From contig CALFMO010000005.1 of the NCBI GenBank assembly GCA_937879855.1, forward strand, positions 186,001 through 250,000: a stretch of DNA of 64,000 nt, written 5' to 3'. Position numbers and translations under genes: made by a program. The notes under the pieces were generated by a model. The model was not told the origin of the DNA. It saw only the letters and a list, made by a program, of their open reading frames with translations, and searched no databases. This DNA is from an uncultured Acidobacteriaceae bacterium (GTDB lineage: Bacteria; Acidobacteriota; Terriglobia; Terriglobales; Acidobacteriaceae). The first letter of the stretch is position 1. Each line of letters begins with the position of its first letter. This document shows, piece after piece, positions 10,485-19,611 of this stretch.

Positions 10485-11489
10485 ATGATTCTCGCAGGCG
10501 AAATCGGCGCCACACGTACCCGATTGGCTGCGTTTCAAACCGAGGGCAACCGACTGGAATGCGTTGTCGAAAAAACTTATATGAGCCAGCAGCGTGACGG
10601 CCTGTCCGGCATTCTCGCTGAGTTCATTAAGACCGAAGGTATTCCAGTTCACAGCGCATGCATTGGTGTGGCTGGTCCGGTGCGAGCGGGACGGAGTAAG
10701 ATTTCCAACCTGCCCTGGATAATCGACGCGCGGGAAGTCGCGCAGCAGCTCAAACTGAACTCAGTCGGCTTGCTCAACGATCTGGAAGCTTACGCGTATG
10801 GAATCGACGGTTTGGAGTCGAAGGATTTCATCACATTGAGCGAGGGTGCGGAAGATGCAGATGGCAACCGCGCGGTTATCTCCGCAAAGACCGGACTGGG
10901 AATGGCCGGCCTTTACTGGGATGGCTTCCGCCATCATCCCTTCGCCTGCGAAGGCGGGCATGCGGATTTCGCGCCGCGGAACGAGCTGCAAACGGAGTTG
11001 CTGGTCTACCTGCAAAAGAAGTACGGCCGCATCAGCTGTGAGCGAATTCTCTCCGGACCCGGGATCAAGAATATTTACGACTTTCTGCGAGATGCGCATA
11101 AAGCCGAGGAGCCGGAATGGTTGCGAACCGAAATTAGTGCTGCGCCCGATCCTCCAGCGCTGATCTCCCGACTTGCTTTGGCGGGTAAGGCCGCGATCTG
11201 CGATCAAACCTTGTCGATTTTCGTCAGCGTCTTTGGCGCGCAGGCTGGCAACTGTGCTTTGAATTTCATGTCCACCGGGGGAATTTTCATCGGGGGCGTT
11301 ATTGCGGCAAAAATTGTACCCAAAATGAAGGATCCCGTGTTTCTGGAATCATTTCTCGACAAAGGACGCATGGCAGCGATTCTCAAAGATATGCCGGTCA
11401 AGATCGTGGTCAACGACGACTGCGGGATGATCGGAGCCGCGCGTTACACGCTGATCCAAAAAGCGTTTCGAGCACCTGGTCGGTCATAG
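10485..11489 (+). CDS. glk: Glucokinase (bacterial Glk family)
   Basis: A 334-residue protein of the proteobacterial-type glucokinase family, which phosphorylates glucose with ATP and so supplies substrate for the Zwf encoded just upstream. Recognisable elements are the phosphate-1 motif GEIGATRTRLA near the N-terminus (family usually GGTNARLA), NLPWIID, the glucose-binding LLNDLEAYAYGI, TGLGMAGL (usually GTGLG) and the conserved EGGHADFAP. The substitutions in the phosphate-binding loops are mild departures from the family norm. The start is the ATG at 10485; an ATG at 10468 is closed after six codons. Confidence 0.88.
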   Translation: MILAGEIGATRTRLAAFQTEGNRLECVVEKTYMSQQRDGLSGILAEFIKTEGIPVHSACIGVAGPVRAGRSKISNLPWIIDAREVAQQLKLNSVGLLNDLEAYAYGIDGLESKDFITLSEGAEDADGNRAVISAKTGLGMAGLYWDGFRHHPFACEGGHADFAPRNELQTELLVYLQKKYGRISCERILSGPGIKNIYDFLRDAHKAEEPEWLRTEISAAPDPPALISRLALAGKAAICDQTLSIFVSVFGAQAGNCALNFMSTGGIFIGGVIAAKIVPKMKDPVFLESFLDKGRMAAILKDMPVKIVVNDDCGMIGAARYTLIQKAFRAPGRS

Positions 11490-11665
11490 AATTCGACATA
11501 TATTCCGGTCATCGTCTGCCGACAGTCCTGCTGGGCGCCCCCTGCGCGGATCGTACGGTCCTGACCACAACTTAGTGCGTCCCTGAGACAAATCTCACAA
11601 GTCATTGTTCTGTAAAGAGATAAGAATGTCTTGCAAGAAGCCAATAAAATAGCTTGCATGTTACA

Positions 11666-11691
11666 TAGTGTTGTAGTTAACTATAACACTA
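11666..11691. promoter_or_regulatory. 26-base palindrome, candidate YtrA-type operator
   Basis: A near-perfect inverted repeat with outer arms TAGTGTT and AACACTA around a TAGTTAACTA core (one mismatched pair). It lies 71 bases upstream of the secreted-protein gene that heads a unit containing a GntR/YtrA-like regulator and an ABC transporter. From memory, AGTGT...ACACT half-sites of similar spacing are those bound by the B. subtilis YtrA repressor, so autoregulation by the gene at 12337 is the simplest reading. Confidence 0.65.
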
Positions 11692-11762
11692 GATGTCGGC
11701 GGAGGCTGGTCGCCCGGAAGCAACTGAGCCCGACCCGGCAAGTAAAACCTAAGGAGAATGAC

Positions 11763-12296
11763 ATGAAATCCGCTCGGGTTTTGTTGCCCTTTGTTCTGAT
11801 GTTGTTCACAACGATGTCGTTTGCGCAGGCCGACGTGCAAAAGTCGGACGCACAAAAGTCCTTTGACGAATTGAAAGCGCTGGCAGGTTCTTGGGAAGGT
11901 CACGTGTCAACCGTGCCTCCCCAATCCGAGATAGAAGGCAAGCTGATGCAGGTCTCGCTTCGTGTGACTTCTATGGGGAACGCGATGGTGCATGAGATGT
12001 CGGGAGCTGGAAGACCGGACCATCCGGTCACCATGTTTTACCTTGATAGCGATCGCCTGCTCCTGACGCATTATTGTGACGCGGGGAACCGGCCGCGTAT
12101 GGCAGGCAAAATGTCGCCAGACGGAAAAACGGTGGACTTCGAATTTATCGATGTCGCCGGCAGCACGCAGTACGGACACATGCACCATGCAGTCTTTACT
12201 CTGATTGATGCGAATCATCACATCGAGGACTGGACTTACATGCAGCCCGGGGACAAGCCGGTGCATGCGCACTTCGAATTGCAGCGCGCAAAATAA
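11763..12296 (+). CDS. Small secreted protein, DUF1579-like, heading the YtrA/ABC unit
   Basis: A 177-residue protein with a clear signal peptide (MKSARVLLPFVLMLF... cut after FAQA). The mature part begins LKALAGSWEG, a motif of small lipocalin-like/DUF1579-type beta-barrels, and contains many His residues (HMHHAVF, HHIEDW). Function is unknown; ligand binding in the periplasm is a guess from fold resemblance. The start at 11763 has AAGGAG 5-7 bases upstream. The candidate operator at 11666 is the only promoter-like signal before it, and only 40 bases separate it from the GntR gene, so it probably belongs to the same transcript. Confidence 0.75.
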   Translation: MKSARVLLPFVLMLFTTMSFAQADVQKSDAQKSFDELKALAGSWEGHVSTVPPQSEIEGKLMQVSLRVTSMGNAMVHEMSGAGRPDHPVTMFYLDSDRLLLTHYCDAGNRPRMAGKMSPDGKTVDFEFIDVAGSTQYGHMHHAVFTLIDANHHIEDWTYMQPGDKPVHAHFELQRAK

Positions 12297-12336
12297 CAAG
12301 ATGCTTAATGCCTGGTAAAGCTATTCGGAAACCCTA

Positions 12337-12726
12337 ATGGATCGTGAGTGGAACGACAGTCAGCCGATATATCGCCAGCTTCGCGACCGCGTCGTCGACA
12401 TGATACTCGACGGGGTGCTCAAGGAAGGCGATCCGTTGCCGTCCGTGCGGAATGTCGCGGCCGAATATCGGGTCAATCCGCTCACGGTTCTGAAGGGCTA
12501 TCAACAACTGGTGGACGAGGGACTGGTCGAGACCAGGCGAGGCCGCGGCATGTTCATCAATGCTGGGGCACGCAATCTGTTGCTGCAGGGCGAACGCCAG
12601 AAGTTTCTTGCGGAACAATGGCCGCGGGTCCACGCAACCATTCAACGGCTCGGCCTGAAGGCGGAAGAATTGCTGGACGGTTCGGCAAAAAGCCCGTCGT
12701 CGAAGACGGGCGAGGAGGAACGCTGA
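12337..12726 (+). CDS. GntR-family transcriptional regulator, YtrA subfamily
   Basis: A 129-residue protein with an N-terminal GntR winged helix (IYRQLRDRVVDMIL, then LPSVRNVAAEYRVNPLTVLKGYQQLVDEGLVETRRGRGMF spread over residues 11-73) and only a short helical C-terminal tail. This is the architecture of the YtrA subfamily, whose members usually repress ABC transporter operons encoded with them. The gene lies directly upstream of an ABC ATPase (4 bases) and permease, and downstream of a strong palindrome at 11666. The inducer cannot be predicted; in known cases it is often a cell-wall-active compound. Confidence 0.92.
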   Translation: MDREWNDSQPIYRQLRDRVVDMILDGVLKEGDPLPSVRNVAAEYRVNPLTVLKGYQQLVDEGLVETRRGRGMFINAGARNLLLQGERQKFLAEQWPRVHATIQRLGLKAEELLDGSAKSPSSKTGEEER

Positions 12727-12730
12727 AGCC

Positions 12731-13606
12731 ATGCCATGCATAGAAGCCCGCGGTCTTCGCAAGACATTTGGGACCACGATCGCGCTGGACGGGGTGAATC
12801 TGCGAGTGGAAGAGGGCCGTATTCTCGGACTTATTGGTCCCAACGGCGCCGGCAAGACGACCGCGCTCAACGCGATTCTTGGCCTCACGCCATATCAGGG
12901 AGAACTGAGAGTGCTCGGACGCGATCCCTGGAGCGAGCGCGAACGACTCATGCGCGATGTCTGCTTCATCGCCGACGTGGCCGTGTTGCCGCGCTGGATC
13001 AGGGTTTCGCAGGCCCTGGACTACGTCGCCGGCGTGCATCCGCGCTTCGATCGCGCGAAGGCGGAAGGTTTTCTGGCCAAGACCAACATCCGACGCGGTA
13101 GCAAAGTGCGGGAATTATCGAAGGGCATGGTTACCCAATTGCACCTTGCCCTGGTGATGGCCATCGACGCGAGACTGCTGGTACTGGACGAGCCTACGCT
13201 CGGCCTCGACATCCTCTATCGCAAGCAGTTCTACGATTCTCTGCTCAACGATTACCTTGATCGCAGCCGCACTATCGTCGTGGCGACCCACCAGGTAGAA
13301 GAAGTGCAGCACGTCCTCACTGATCTTATGTTCATCAACCACGGCCGCATCGTATTTGACTGCAGTATGGATGCATTCGAATCGCGCTATCTAGAAGTGA
13401 CGGTCAATCCCGAACAGGTCGCGGCTGCACGGGCGCTCAGACCCATGTACGAGCGGCAACTGCTCGGTCGGAGCATTCTGCTGTTCGATAGCGTCGATCG
13501 CAATCAACTCGCGGCATTGGGCGACGTGCGAACGCCCAGCATCGCCGATTTGTTTGTTGCCGTAATGAGCCAGGGAACCAGCGAGGCACAAGGAGTTGCA
13601 AAATGA
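12731..13606 (+). CDS. ABC transporter ATP-binding protein
   Basis: A 291-residue ATPase with Walker A GPNGAGKTTA (near residue 36), signature LSKGMVTQLHLA, Walker B LLVLDEPTLGLD and the switch His in VVATHQVEEV. The C-terminal extension of about 70 residues resembles that of YtrB/BcrA-like ATPases. The stop overlaps the start of the permease by 4 bases (ATGA), which indicates translational coupling. The pair probably exports or senses a drug or envelope compound, as inferred from the YtrA-type regulator. Confidence 0.93.
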   Translation: MPCIEARGLRKTFGTTIALDGVNLRVEEGRILGLIGPNGAGKTTALNAILGLTPYQGELRVLGRDPWSERERLMRDVCFIADVAVLPRWIRVSQALDYVAGVHPRFDRAKAEGFLAKTNIRRGSKVRELSKGMVTQLHLALVMAIDARLLVLDEPTLGLDILYRKQFYDSLLNDYLDRSRTIVVATHQVEEVQHVLTDLMFINHGRIVFDCSMDAFESRYLEVTVNPEQVAAARALRPMYERQLLGRSILLFDSVDRNQLAALGDVRTPSIADLFVAVMSQGTSEAQGVAK

Positions 13607-14535
13607 ATGTTCCATCGAAGGCCATGGCGGATTCTCCCCTTGGCGCGCAGGACATCGCAGCTGAGCCCATGTCGGAGACACGGCCAATGTACTGGTCGAT
13701 GCGACGTGAAGTGTGGGAGAACCGTTCGATCTACATCGCGCCGCTGGCTGTGGCAGCCGTCTTTCTGCTCGGTTTCTTAGTCAGCATTGTTCATTTGCCG
13801 GACAAGATGAGTGCCGCATTGGCGCTCGACCCAATGCAGCAGCGCGAAATAATCGAGCGGCCATATAACATGGCCGCGCTTCTGCTCATGGGGACTTACC
13901 TTTTCGTCGCGGTTTTCTACTGTCTCGATGCGCTGCAAGGCGAGCGTCGCGATCGCAGCATTCTATTTTGGAAGTCGCTGCCGGTTTCCGATCTCACGAC
14001 TGTGCTCTCGAAGGCGAGCATCCCTTTCGTGATTCTACCGCTGCTCACTTTCGTTATCACGATTGCCACGCAGTGGATCATGTTGCTGCTCAGTACTGCT
14101 GCGCTACTGGGAAACAGGCAGAGTGTCGCGATGCTATGGAGCCAGTTGCCGATGTTCCAGATGTCGTTGATGTTGCTCTACCATCTTCTCGCCGTGCATA
14201 CCCTCTGGTACGCCCCATTCTACGGCTGGCTGCTGCTGGCATCGGCGTGGGCAAAGCGCGCTGCGTTTCTATGGGCGGCCTTACCCCTGCTCGCGGTCGG
14301 TGTCGTGGAGAAGATTGCTTTCAACACGTCGCATTTCGGCATACTGCTCGAGCACCGCTTGAGCGGCGGCCCCGCAGGCGGCACTTTTACGGGGAGAGAA
14401 ATCGCGATGGATCCGATCATGCAACTTACCCCGGGGAAATTTCTGGCCAGTCCCGGCCTGTGGCTCGGGCTGGCAGTAACGGCGGCATTTCTCGTCGCAG
14501 CCATGCGCCTGCGGCGCCGGCAAGGGCCGATCTGA
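13603..14535 (+). CDS. ABC transporter permease (ABC-2 like)
   Basis: A 310-residue membrane protein with about six hydrophobic segments, starting after a cytoplasmic stretch of some 40 residues that includes the amphipathic MYWSMRREVWENRS. The pattern is that of ABC-2-type permeases, and it partners the ATPase encoded immediately upstream. A periplasmic loop follows the second segment-rich half (HRLSGGPAGG region). No substrate can be assigned from sequence. Confidence 0.88.
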   Translation: MNVPSKAMADSPLGAQDIAAEPMSETRPMYWSMRREVWENRSIYIAPLAVAAVFLLGFLVSIVHLPDKMSAALALDPMQQREIIERPYNMAALLLMGTYLFVAVFYCLDALQGERRDRSILFWKSLPVSDLTTVLSKASIPFVILPLLTFVITIATQWIMLLLSTAALLGNRQSVAMLWSQLPMFQMSLMLLYHLLAVHTLWYAPFYGWLLLASAWAKRAAFLWAALPLLAVGVVEKIAFNTSHFGILLEHRLSGGPAGGTFTGREIAMDPIMQLTPGKFLASPGLWLGLAVTAAFLVAAMRLRRRQGPI

Positions 14536-14581
14536 GTCGTTTGCACCATGGATTGCCTTCCTCGCATAAGGAGAAGCGATT

Positions 14582-15340
14582 ATGAGCACACCAGTAACGA
14601 TGGAAAGAACGCAACGCAGGTACGCGAGAGTTGCGGGGTTCTTGTTCTTATGGCTGATCATCACTGGTCTGGCGGGCGAACTGACCGTATCGCATATTGT
14701 TAGGTCTGGGACGTTTGCGGAAACGGCGACCAGAGTCGTAGCGTCGGAACGTTTATATCGGGTCGCGCTCTCCAGCGAACTGATTGAGACCTTGAGCGCA
14801 CTTCTGCTTGCCTTCGCCCTCTACGTAACGCTCGAGCCGGTCGATAAGCTTCTGGCGCAGGTGGCAATGTATTGGAGGTTGGGAGAATCATTCATCGGCT
14901 GCGTGGGTATGATCTTCGGTTTTGCCAAGCTGGGTCTTTATACTTCCCCGCAATCGGTCGGGGCTTTGGAACCCGACCAGGCACAGGCGTTAGTGGCTTT
15001 GACGCGCCACGCGGGTTCTGCCGCCTACAATATCGGCGCGACATGCTTCAGTATCGGCTCGATTCTTTTCTTTTACCTGTTTTTCAAATCAAGATATATC
15101 CCCAGGCTCCTGGCGGCAATCGGTGTATTTGCCTCGGTCATCGTTACAGTCATGTGCCTCGGCAGTCTGATCTTTCCCGAGTACGCGGCGACGCTACAGT
15201 ATGGCTGGGCGCCGATGGCCATCGCGGAAGTCGGAACCGGCATCTGGCTAATGTTATTTGCGGTCAAGACCCAAGCCCGTAGTGATCAGAAACCTGCCCG
15301 ACCCATGGCCTCTGTCCTTAGAAGCGCGCCGACTCTGTAG
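14582..15340 (+). CDS. DUF4386 family membrane protein
   Basis: A 252-residue protein with about six membrane segments. The N-terminal RRYARVAGFLFL followed by the GELTVSHIVRSG region and the central FGFAKLGLY match the uncharacterised DUF4386 family. AAGGAG lies at the proper distance before the ATG. It is 46 bases downstream of the ABC permease on the same strand, so it may be the last gene of the YtrA-like unit. Its role is unknown; proteins of this family are often seen beside regulators and drug-response genes. Confidence 0.82.
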   Translation: MSTPVTMERTQRRYARVAGFLFLWLIITGLAGELTVSHIVRSGTFAETATRVVASERLYRVALSSELIETLSALLLAFALYVTLEPVDKLLAQVAMYWRLGESFIGCVGMIFGFAKLGLYTSPQSVGALEPDQAQALVALTRHAGSAAYNIGATCFSIGSILFFYLFFKSRYIPRLLAAIGVFASVIVTVMCLGSLIFPEYAATLQYGWAPMAIAEVGTGIWLMLFAVKTQARSDQKPARPMASVLRSAPTL

Positions 15341-15447
15341 CTCCTCGTGATTGTCGCTACCACAGGATGGATTAGACATCGGGCAGCGAGAAGAATGTTT
15401 CCGGGAAGATGGTCGCGACGATGACCGTGGATAATTTTAGTTGTCCG

Positions 15448-16977
15448 CTATACCACCATGGACACATGCACGCCCGGAAGACTACTCGTCATGTCCTGCT
15501 TACGGGCCTTCCGGGCGGACGATTTGTTTTCGCGAGGAACGCGTTGGCTTGCGATTCTCCAGAGATACATGGCAGCGTAGGCGCGCCACGGGCGCCAGGC
15601 TTCGGCGCGGAGCTCCAGTTCACGAGCAGTCTCCAAAGCCAAAGCACGCAAAAGGCCAAGATCGGTGGAGGGAAACGCGTCGGGCTCGCCGAGTGCGCGC
15701 ATGGCGACATACTGCGCAGTCCACTTGCCGATGCCGGGGATTTCACACAGACGTTGCAGAAACACGTCAGAGTCGATTACGCCCTCGAATTTGATCTTGC
15801 CGGCACATACGGCGCGAGCTAAGGCACGAATGGTTTCGGCCCGCGCCCCAGTAAGCCCAATGTCGTCCAGTTTCGCGGCTGCGAGCGTCTCAGCCGAAGG
15901 AAAGAGATGGGTGAGGCCACTGGGACCCTGGAAGGATTGACCAAAAGCACGGACCATGCGCCCGGCCAGGGCGGTCGCCCCCTTCACGGTAATCTGCTGG
16001 CCGAGAATCGCGCGCGTGGCCAGTTCGAAGCCATCCCAACAACCGGGTACGCGAAGCCCGGGATCGGCATCCACTCGGGCAGCCAACGCTGGGTCGCTTT
16101 TTAGACTTTGCACGATATCGGCCCAGTCCGCGTTGAGATCGAACAGGGCGCGAATCCGTTCGACGATGAAGAAGAGCGAGTGCGGGTCGCCGAATTCGAT
16201 GCGCACGACGAGTGCATCGCGAGCATTATCCGGCGAAACTTCGAACCAACCCGCGTTGCCGTTCAGAGAAATGGTCCTGCGATAACTTCCGGATTCCACT
16301 ATTTCAACTCCGGGAGTGGCGCGCGCCGCCAGGAAATCCAACATTCCTTGCCAGTGGTACGGCGGGCGGAAATGCAGGCGGAAGCAATATTGGTTTCCAG
16401 GCTGCGCTGTCGTTTGCCGTGCGAGGCGGCGGATCTGCGTAGGAGTTCGATGATAGACCTTGCGGATTCCGGCGTTGAAGCGGCGAACGCTGCCGAATCC
16501 GGAGACGAGAGCGATCTGGCCCATGGGCAGAATCGTCTCGTCAATCAACTTCTTAGCGAAGTGCAATCGGCGAGTCTGCGCAACCGCCATCGGGGTCGCG
16601 CCAAGATGCCTCAAAAACAGACGACGAAGATGGCGCGAGCCAACACCCAGTCGTTCCGCCAAGACTTCGACTCCGCCATCTTCCAGTCCGCTTTCGCCGA
16701 TCAGACGGAGAGCTCGCGAAACTGTGTTGGAAGTTCCCAGCCACGCCGGAGTTCCCGGAGAACTCTCGGGACGGCAACGCAGACATGGGCGAAAGCCCGC
16801 TTCCGCCGCGGCGGCAGCACTCGGGAAATAGCGGCAGTTTTTTTCTTTCGCCGTAGGGGCTGGACATATCGGACGGCAGTAGACCATGCTGCCGACTACT
16901 CCGATGAAAAACTTGCCGTCGAATCGGGGATCACGCGACAGCCGCGCTCGCGAACATATCCGCCAATCCAAGTTCAT
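15448..16977 (-). CDS. Ada-AlkA fusion: methyl-phosphotriester sensor with 3-methyladenine glycosylase
   Basis: A 509-residue three-part protein for alkylation damage. Residues 1-80 are the Ada zinc domain with four cysteines (C34, C38, C65, C68; YCRPICPA and PCLRCRP), which in Ada takes a methyl group from DNA phosphotriesters. Residues 85-185 are an AraC-type helix-turn-helix. From about 190 an AlkA N-terminal domain leads into the HhH-GPD glycosylase, with the hairpin IPGIGKWTAQYVAMRALG and catalytic Asp in FPSTDLGL. The O6-methylguanine transferase domain of E. coli Ada is absent. The start at 16977 was chosen because the Ada domain begins at once (MNLDWRICSRA); the frame is open further upstream. 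It could both sense damage and excise bases. Confidence 0.92.
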   Translation of the reverse strand: MNLDWRICSRARLSRDPRFDGKFFIGVVGSMVYCRPICPAPTAKEKNCRYFPSAAAAAEAGFRPCLRCRPESSPGTPAWLGTSNTVSRALRLIGESGLEDGGVEVLAERLGVGSRHLRRLFLRHLGATPMAVAQTRRLHFAKKLIDETILPMGQIALVSGFGSVRRFNAGIRKVYHRTPTQIRRLARQTTAQPGNQYCFRLHFRPPYHWQGMLDFLAARATPGVEIVESGSYRRTISLNGNAGWFEVSPDNARDALVVRIEFGDPHSLFFIVERIRALFDLNADWADIVQSLKSDPALAARVDADPGLRVPGCWDGFELATRAILGQQITVKGATALAGRMVRAFGQSFQGPSGLTHLFPSAETLAAAKLDDIGLTGARAETIRALARAVCAGKIKFEGVIDSDVFLQRLCEIPGIGKWTAQYVAMRALGEPDAFPSTDLGLLRALALETARELELRAEAWRPWRAYAAMYLWRIASQRVPRENKSSARKARKQDMTSSLPGVHVSMVV

Positions 16978-17175
16978 GTTTTTCGCAGACCTCTGCTTGG
17001 GAAGACCACGCGAGTCGGCTCGTGGAGCAGCGACCGCATGCTTATGATAGCCAACCTCGCTACGTATTCTGGACGTTTTCGGACCGAACAAAAACCTTCG
17101 GCCCATTAAAGGAGATTGTTTGCGTACGGAGGAATTGGTCCCATTGAAACAAGTTCTGAGCCCGAAGGTTCATCG

Positions 17176-19611
17176 TTATTCATCGCGCAGCGTCTGCGCA
17201 GGATCGATCCGCGCAACTCTTAAGGTTGGAACTGTCGTCGCGATCAGAATTACAGTCGCAAGAGTCAATACAACAGCAACGATTGTCGAAGCGTCATACA
17301 CGCCCACTCCATAGAGCACGCTGCGCATGGCACGCATTGCTCCAGCGCACAAAACCAGGCCAAGGACCAGCCCCAGCGCTGATGCTCGTATGCCCGGCGC
17401 TCCGATATGGACCATGGCCTGACGAGTAGTGGAACCCAAAGCGATGCGGATGCCGATCTCGCGCGTCTTTTGCGTGACGATATTGGCTACTAGTGCGAAG
17501 ATTCCGACCGCACTCAGCAACAGGGCCAGAAAGGCCACCGCGCTCAGCAATGCCACTTCAACCCGCTGTGTGGCCAAGGTTTTAGCCAGCAAATCGCTCA
17601 TACGATAGAAGCCGGAGAACGGTAGGTTGGGATCGGCACTCGCCAGTCCGCGTTGCATTTGCGCGGTTAGCCCTTCCACCGGAGCGGCGGCGCGGACGAT
17701 CCAACTTGGCTGGAACCAGACGTGAAGCAGCGAGAGCGACTTGGCATCCACTTGCGCAGCAGGAATATACATAATCGCCTCTTCGTCGCTCAGAGGTGCA
17801 ACGGCGTCGACGACGGGCGGCACGGCGACATTTTCCACTACGCCGACAATCATTCTGTTCTTTTCCACATAACGGCCCACCGGACTTGTCCCGTGGAAAA
17901 AACGGCGCATGAAAGCCTGATTGACGATGGCCACAGGCTGCGCATCCGCAACGTCTCCTTCGGTGAACGACCGCCCCATCAGGACCGGGATCTGCAATGT
18001 CTTGAAATAATCGGGGGTGATGTAGAGTTCATCCGTCTGGGCATGTTGTCCGGCTTCTTTGCCGTCACCGATGGTCAGGGCGCCGTTAATCAAGGATCGC
18101 TCGTAGGGCAGGCTCAGGCCGACAGCCGCATCTTCCACCCCAGGAATCTGCCGCATGGAGTAGACACTTTCATTGAGCAGTTTTTGAAAGGCCGCCGGGT
18201 CGTGATAGCGCACATCGTCGAGGGAAGCCTTGGCGGCCATTACTCCAGTGGCGTTAAATCCAGGCCGCATCGTCTGCAGGTAAATGAGGGTACGAATGAG
18301 CAGACCTGACCCCGCCAGCAGCACTACCGTCAAGGCAACCTCGCTCACAATCAAAGCTTGCCGCCAGCGTAAACGGTCACTGCCGGTCGCAGCACGACTA
18401 GCTATAGCAGTGCGTAAATCGAACTTGCGCGTTGCCAGCGCAGGAAGCATGCCGAAGAGCACGCTCGTTAAAAGGGAAATCAGCAGTGTAAAGGCCAATA
18501 CGCGGCCATCCAGCGGTACACCGACAATCGGGAGAAAGTGTTCCGGCAGAAGCAGCAGCAACCCACGTAGCCCAACGAAACCTACTGCCACGCCCGCCAC
18601 TCCACCCACGAGTGCAAGAATAAGAGTCTCCACCCAAAGTTGCTTTTGAATTTGCCACCGCGAAGCTCCAAGTGCCAGTCGAGTTGCGACTTCCGGCATC
18701 CGCCGCAACACGCGCACCAGAGTTAGACCAGCAAGATTTGCGCAGGCGATCAGCAGAATGAATCCCGCCGCCAACATCAGCGCCAAAGCCTGCGGGCGCA
18801 ACTTGGCGGTCTCACCTCTCTGCAAGGGCACCGAATAATAGGTCACTTGCGCGCCGGGGTTGTTCTTCAATTCATAGCGATCGGCGCGTTGAGACCAGAC
18901 GCGGTTAATCTCGACATCCGCCTGCTGCCAGGTTGCGCCATCGCGAAGCCGGGTGATGACCTGAGAGTTTGTGCCGCTTCCCTCACCATCGCGACCGAGT
19001 TGAAGAGCGCTATATAGATCGGCGTTCAAAGGAGTGGTGGCGCCGTCCGGAAGCACGCCGATGACAGTGTAGGGCTCTCCCTTTAACAGAATGGCTCGCC
19101 CCAGAATGTTCGGATCAGAGCCGAAGGCGTTTCGCCAGAGACTGTAACTTAGGATGGTGGTCCTGGGCCCGTGAGGCCGATCGTCATCCTCCGAAAAGTT
19201 GCGACCTAGGACCGGTTGCACTCCCAACACGTCAAGGTAGTGTGCCGAGATACGTCCGGCATGAAGATACTGAACCTGAGAACCAGCCTGGAAATTAATG
19301 CCCGAAGTTCCTCGACTTGAAACCGCCGAGATCAGCGAAGGGACATTGTCACGCAACAATTCCCATTGCTCACCGTCCACGTTGTGTCGGTCGTCCCAAG
19401 CCATGGGGCCGGTGACGCGAGTGAAAATCGTGCCCATTCGCTCGGGATGCGAGTACGGAAGACTCCTCAACATGAGCACGTTCACGATCGAAAAAATGGC
19501 TGTGTTCGCGCCGATGGAAAGCGCGAGCGTGAGAACTACGGTCGCAGTGAAACCCGGATTGCGCTTCAACTGCCGGAGTGCGAGTCTAAGATTCTGTCCA
19601 AGTGTCCCCAT
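17176..19611 (-). CDS. MacB/FtsX-type duplicated ABC permease (ADOP family)
   Basis: An 811-residue membrane protein with the MacB-like periplasmic core and FtsX domains present twice: helix 1 near residues 20-40 (LTLALSIGANTAIFSIVN), three helices around 275-390, a second core domain, and three helices at the C-terminus, where ALLLSAVGIFALVANIVTQ and REIGIRIALGS are visible. The length and duplication match the acidobacterial duplicated orphan permease family, which typically has no adjacent ATPase; none is adjacent here. AAGGA lies 7 bases before the ATG. Function is unknown, perhaps export or envelope signalling. It supports the taxonomic guess. Confidence 0.93.
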   Translation of the reverse strand: MGTLGQNLRLALRQLKRNPGFTATVVLTLALSIGANTAIFSIVNVLMLRSLPYSHPERMGTIFTRVTGPMAWDDRHNVDGEQWELLRDNVPSLISAVSSRGTSGINFQAGSQVQYLHAGRISAHYLDVLGVQPVLGRNFSEDDDRPHGPRTTILSYSLWRNAFGSDPNILGRAILLKGEPYTVIGVLPDGATTPLNADLYSALQLGRDGEGSGTNSQVITRLRDGATWQQADVEINRVWSQRADRYELKNNPGAQVTYYSVPLQRGETAKLRPQALALMLAAGFILLIACANLAGLTLVRVLRRMPEVATRLALGASRWQIQKQLWVETLILALVGGVAGVAVGFVGLRGLLLLLPEHFLPIVGVPLDGRVLAFTLLISLLTSVLFGMLPALATRKFDLRTAIASRAATGSDRLRWRQALIVSEVALTVVLLAGSGLLIRTLIYLQTMRPGFNATGVMAAKASLDDVRYHDPAAFQKLLNESVYSMRQIPGVEDAAVGLSLPYERSLINGALTIGDGKEAGQHAQTDELYITPDYFKTLQIPVLMGRSFTEGDVADAQPVAIVNQAFMRRFFHGTSPVGRYVEKNRMIVGVVENVAVPPVVDAVAPLSDEEAIMYIPAAQVDAKSLSLLHVWFQPSWIVRAAAPVEGLTAQMQRGLASADPNLPFSGFYRMSDLLAKTLATQRVEVALLSAVAFLALLLSAVGIFALVANIVTQKTREIGIRIALGSTTRQAMVHIGAPGIRASALGLVLGLVLCAGAMRAMRSVLYGVGVYDASTIVAVVLTLATVILIATTVPTLRVARIDPAQTLRDE

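Noticed and set aside
16108..17109. 333-codon rightward frame opposite the Ada-AlkA gene
   Set aside because: The opposite strand encodes clear Ada, AraC and AlkA motifs; this frame has none and is a shadow of GC-rich codon use.
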